NCBI GenBank assembly: GCA_029856155.1
Contig: JAHQWL010000040.1
Span: 1-64,000 of the forward strand
Origin: Promethearchaeia archaeon
GTDB lineage: Archaea; Asgardarchaeota; Lokiarchaeia; Sigyniarchaeales; SOKP01
Direction of reading: 5' to 3'
Length of the DNA stretch: 64,000 nucleotides
Under the pieces are notes generated by a model that worked only from the letters and a program-made list of their open reading frames with translations, did not search any database and was not told the DNA's origin. A program made the translations under genes and the position numbers. Positions 61,575-64,000 of this stretch are shown piece after piece; positions within the stretch are counted from its first letter, which is position 1; each line of letters begins with the position of its first letter.

Positions 61575-62519
61575 CTAACTTCTAATTTTCAGTTTTTTTT
61601 TTAATTCCCCTACAGTTGTTTTCAATTCAGCATATACGTTATGTGGATGGATACTTTCAAAGCTTTCAATTTTAAATTTTATTTTAAAATCATCTTCAAG
61701 ATTGGCAAAATCTCTTATAATGAAATTTTTTGCCATTTCTCTGATAACATCTTCAGAAAAAAGAGGTTTTAAATGAGCACTTCTTACTAATTCAGCTTCT
61801 TCAGGTCTTTTTAAAACAGATTGAATTTTTCCACTCATGGAGTCCTCTATTACATCAATGATATCTAAAACATCTATCTTATGATTGGTAAGGTCTTTTA
61901 TCTGAATGATTATCGTTCCAATAGATCTTTGATTGTGAGAAGAAAAGGGTAGGATATTTAATAATTTGTTGAGATCCTCCTCTGAAACGTTAATATCTTT
62001 TCTAGAGTTCACAACTTGTTCTGCATATTCCAATGAAAGCTCTTTAGCGCAAGGACATACTGTCATACCGACTGCACTAGCACTTATAAAATAATTATAA
62101 TCAATATTGCCTGAAATATCTCGACTTGCTTTTACAAAAGAACTAATTTTATAGGATTTTTGAATGATTCTTTCATCATTTTCTCTTACTTGTACGATGA
62201 TTTTTCCCTCTAATTTAACTTCAGCTTTTGAAGTATATGGGTGACGTTCCATCAATCTTTTTACAATTCTATCTCCTACAAGCTCAATTGTAGGAGTCGG
62301 TTTGAAAATTACTTCATTAATGACTTCTTCAATAGTCTCTGAAGTTCGGGACATATGTATACCACGTTGCTCAGCAGGAAGATTGATTAATGCCGAAATT
62401 TTAGGGTAAAACGAGTATCTTTTATTTTCTTGAACAATCTCAACTTTTTTTTCTAATTCTACAATACCAACCTTATCTATGGGAATGTCTATTGCTGAAC
62501 CAGAGTCTTGCAAATCCAA
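61575..62519 (-). CDS. mptA: GTP cyclohydrolase MptA (archaeal type, FolE2-related)
   Basis: The family signatures RGIHMSRTSETI near residue 70 and SAVGMTVCPCAKE near 150 identify GTP cyclohydrolase IB/MptA, an Fe(II) enzyme. It makes 7,8-dihydroneopterin 2',3'-cyclic phosphate, the first step to archaeal pterin cofactors (methanopterin-type). At 314 residues it is full length. The start is divergent from the amidohydrolase gene. Confidence 0.9.
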   Translation of the reverse strand: MDLQDSGSAIDIPIDKVGIVELEKKVEIVQENKRYSFYPKISALINLPAEQRGIHMSRTSETIEEVINEVIFKPTPTIELVGDRIVKRLMERHPYTSKAEVKLEGKIIVQVRENDERIIQKSYKISSFVKASRDISGNIDYNYFISASAVGMTVCPCAKELSLEYAEQVVNSRKDINVSEEDLNKLLNILPFSSHNQRSIGTIIIQIKDLTNHKIDVLDIIDVIEDSMSGKIQSVLKRPEEAELVRSAHLKPLFSEDVIREMAKNFIIRDFANLEDDFKIKFKIESFESIHPHNVYAELKTTVGELKKKLKIRS

Positions 62520-62603
62520 TTTAAATTTGGGAATTTAAAGTCACCAGAATCAAAAATTAATTTTTTAATGTTCTATTTTTTAAAAGGATTAGAAATATTT
62601 AAA

Positions 62604-63797
62604 ATGATTTACAATGTTTATGAATTAATGGCTAATAAATACTTATTCAGCAATTATGCTTTAATTGGAGAGAATTTAGATTTAAAGCAGAATGTAAATT
62701 TAGAAATAGACCAAAATGGAAGAATTACCCATATTTCTTGCGATAATATAAGTGAAAATATCGAAATTCTAGCGAATCATCAGACATTTTTAATGATGCC
62801 AGGTTTTATAAACTCACATGTCCATATTGGAGATAATTTCGCAAAAGAATTGGGTTTTAATAAAGATCTAGGGGAAATTGTTGCCCCACCATTTGGTCTT
62901 AAACATAAATTATTAAGACAAACTCCAAAAGATATTAAAATTAATGGAATTCAAAATGCTGTTCTAGAAATGCTTTCAAATGGTATTACATTTTTTATTG
63001 ATTTTCGAGAGGAAGGAGTAGATGGTTTAAAGCTTTTAAAAACAGCGCTTACTGACAGTTCAATTAATTTTTTAGCTTTAGGACGATTTATGGATGAAAG
63101 TGAAATAGAATCTATATTTGATATAGCAGATGGTGTTGGATTATCTAGTTATAAACAAATTACTTCATCAAATAAAAGATTTATTGTATCTGCTAAACAT
63201 AAATTTAAAAAAATTATTGCTTGCCATTGTGCAGAAAAGATTCGTAGTGAAAATTTAATAGATAAAATATTTAACGATAATATTGTTGATGTCATTATTC
63301 ATGGAACCAAATTTACCAAAAAAGATTTAGAAAAAATAAATAGATATAATAAATCTCTTGTTTTATGTCCTCGTTGTAATGGATATTTTGGAACTGGATT
63401 TCCTCCCATCAGTGAAGTTATTAACTTGAAAATTCCAATATCATTAGGCACAGATAATTTAATGGTAAATAATACTGATTTATTTGAAGAGATAAGATAT
63501 CTTTATCGAATTTCGAGGGTTTTATGCAATTATAATAAAGAGCTTCAAGTTTCCTCCAAAGATTTATTGAAAATGATAACAATTAATGCTGCAAAAAATT
63601 TTAATCTCGAAAAAGAGTTTGGCTCAATTTCAATAGGAAAATTTGCTGATGTTTTTTTAATTGATCTTGGCTCTCCAAATCTTTTTTCTTCTAAATTAGA
63701 TTCTAATAATATATATAATTTAATTACTCAAAGAACAAAATCAGAAAATATAAAAAAGACATTTATTAAAGGAGGGTTAGTATTTGAAAAAAGTTAA
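62604..63797 (+). CDS. Amidohydrolase-family protein (cytosine/guanine deaminase or chlorohydrolase-like)
   Basis: The metal-dependent amidohydrolase motifs are present: GFINSHVHIGD near the N-terminus, IIACHCAEKIRS for the next His, ILVIIHGTK-like VIIHGTK and SLGTDNLMVN for the last metal Asp. FADVFLIDLG closes the barrel. ATG 62604 or 62628 is preferred to the upstream TTG at 62508, which would overlap the divergent mptA start. The substrate could be a purine, pterin or pyrimidine; its neighbours (MptA and a riboflavin-pathway reductase) favour a pterin or pyrimidine compound. Confidence 0.82.
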   Translation: MIYNVYELMANKYLFSNYALIGENLDLKQNVNLEIDQNGRITHISCDNISENIEILANHQTFLMMPGFINSHVHIGDNFAKELGFNKDLGEIVAPPFGLKHKLLRQTPKDIKINGIQNAVLEMLSNGITFFIDFREEGVDGLKLLKTALTDSSINFLALGRFMDESEIESIFDIADGVGLSSYKQITSSNKRFIVSAKHKFKKIIACHCAEKIRSENLIDKIFNDNIVDVIIHGTKFTKKDLEKINRYNKSLVLCPRCNGYFGTGFPPISEVINLKIPISLGTDNLMVNNTDLFEEIRYLYRISRVLCNYNKELQVSSKDLLKMITINAAKNFNLEKEFGSISIGKFADVFLIDLGSPNLFSSKLDSNNIYNLITQRTKSENIKKTFIKGGLVFEKS

Positions 63798-64000
63798 CAA
63801 CCCCTATATTATTTTAAACGCTGCAATGACTATAGATGGTAAAATTGCTACTAAAGAAGGTGATTCAGAATTATCGGATAAAGTTGACTGGAAAGAGGTT
63901 CATAAACTTCGAACTCAAGTTGATGCAATAATGGTAGGAAAGGAGACAATTTTAAAAGATAATCCAAAATTGCATATTAAATATTATAACCACAAAGGAT
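63784..64000 (+). CDS. Partial RibD C-terminal/RIB7-like reductase of riboflavin synthesis
   Basis: The frame starts at TTG 63784, overlapping the amidohydrolase stop, with the strong ribosome-binding site GGAGGG (63771-63776) 7 bases upstream. The visible 72 residues contain ILNAAMTIDGKIATKEGDSE and VDAIMVGKETILKDNPKLH, which identify the NADPH-dependent reductase of 2,5-diamino-6-ribosylaminopyrimidinone phosphate in archaeal flavin and F420 synthesis. The gene runs off the window. Confidence 0.85.
   Translation, partial: MKKVNNPYIILNAAMTIDGKIATKEGDSELSDKVDWKEVHKLRTQVDAIMVGKETILKDNPKLHIKYYNHKG

Noticed and set aside
1-64000. tRNA, rRNA and CRISPR arrays
   Set aside because: I saw no TTCGANTC-type T-loop with a foldable cloverleaf, no rRNA-conserved segments and no regularly spaced repeats. 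Intron-containing tRNAs could be missed by eye; a tRNAscan-SE run would settle this.

Overview
This AT-rich window (roughly 30% GC by eye) comes from an Asgard archaeon, most likely of the Lokiarchaeota/Promethearchaeota kind. The evidence is an archaeal core (archaeal-type AlaRS, D-aminoacyl-tRNA deacylase, GTP cyclohydrolase MptA, endonuclease Q, archaeal TyrA, the archaeal alternative entry to the shikimate pathway) together with eukaryote-like genes: two ubiquitin-like proteins, E1, E2, a JAMM deubiquitinase, a RING-like membrane protein and an Arf/Rag-like small GTPase. No tRNA, rRNA, CRISPR array or intact insertion sequence was recognised.

Layout. 1-3.6 kb is a gene-poor stretch holding a large membrane-anchored protein of unknown function and apparent gene remnants (metallo-beta-lactamase/RNase J N-terminus, UvrC C-terminus, possible TFIIB tail). 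3.6-6.6 kb has a metallophosphoesterase and small proteins. 6.8-8.3 kb has a free rubredoxin and a rubredoxin reductase with its own rubredoxin domain. 8.5-12.9 kb has a CO-dehydrogenase-like (CooS) protein in which one C-cluster cysteine aligns with Glu, a ferredoxin-like partner, a Bat-type regulator and an iron-sulfur flavoprotein. 13-21 kb is a thiol-redox island: two glutaredoxin-like proteins, the ferredoxin:thioredoxin reductase catalytic subunit, an HdrB/D-like CCG protein, a MOT1-type oxyanion transporter, two tandem protein disulfide oxidoreductases and a thioredoxin reductase. 21-26 kb holds stress and signalling genes (GNAT, Hsp20, response regulator, MASE3 histidine kinase, small GTPase, ArsR). 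26-29.3 kb has three paralogous Lrp/AsnC regulators with Cys-rich tails, a ferredoxin and SfsA. 31-48 kb is mainly metabolism: dtdA, tyrA, ADH synthase, Nudix, a phosphoesterase, then a tungsten AOR, a glycyl radical activase, a glycyl radical enzyme with an N-terminal SCP2-like domain, alaS and pheA. 49-53.6 kb has FtsZ, endonuclease Q and a nucleotidyltransferase. 53.6-61.5 kb is the ubiquitin-type conjugation region. 61.5-64 kb has MptA, an amidohydrolase and the start of an archaeal riboflavin-pathway reductase.

How it works together. The ubiquitin region encodes every class needed for conjugation and removal: Ubl, E1, E2, JAMM protease and a candidate E3. Both free Ubls end in Ala-Gly with no tail, so they would need no maturation, and a hairpin plus T-tract sits between the second Ubl and the E1-E2-JAMM-RING genes, suggesting excess Ubl over enzymes. 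The glycyl radical enzyme has the active-site motif of aldehyde-forming eliminases, and the neighbouring AOR could oxidise such an aldehyde with ferredoxin. The redox island offers two parallel electron inputs, ferredoxin and NAD(P)H, to dithiol proteins. These functional links are inferred from sequence and gene order only.
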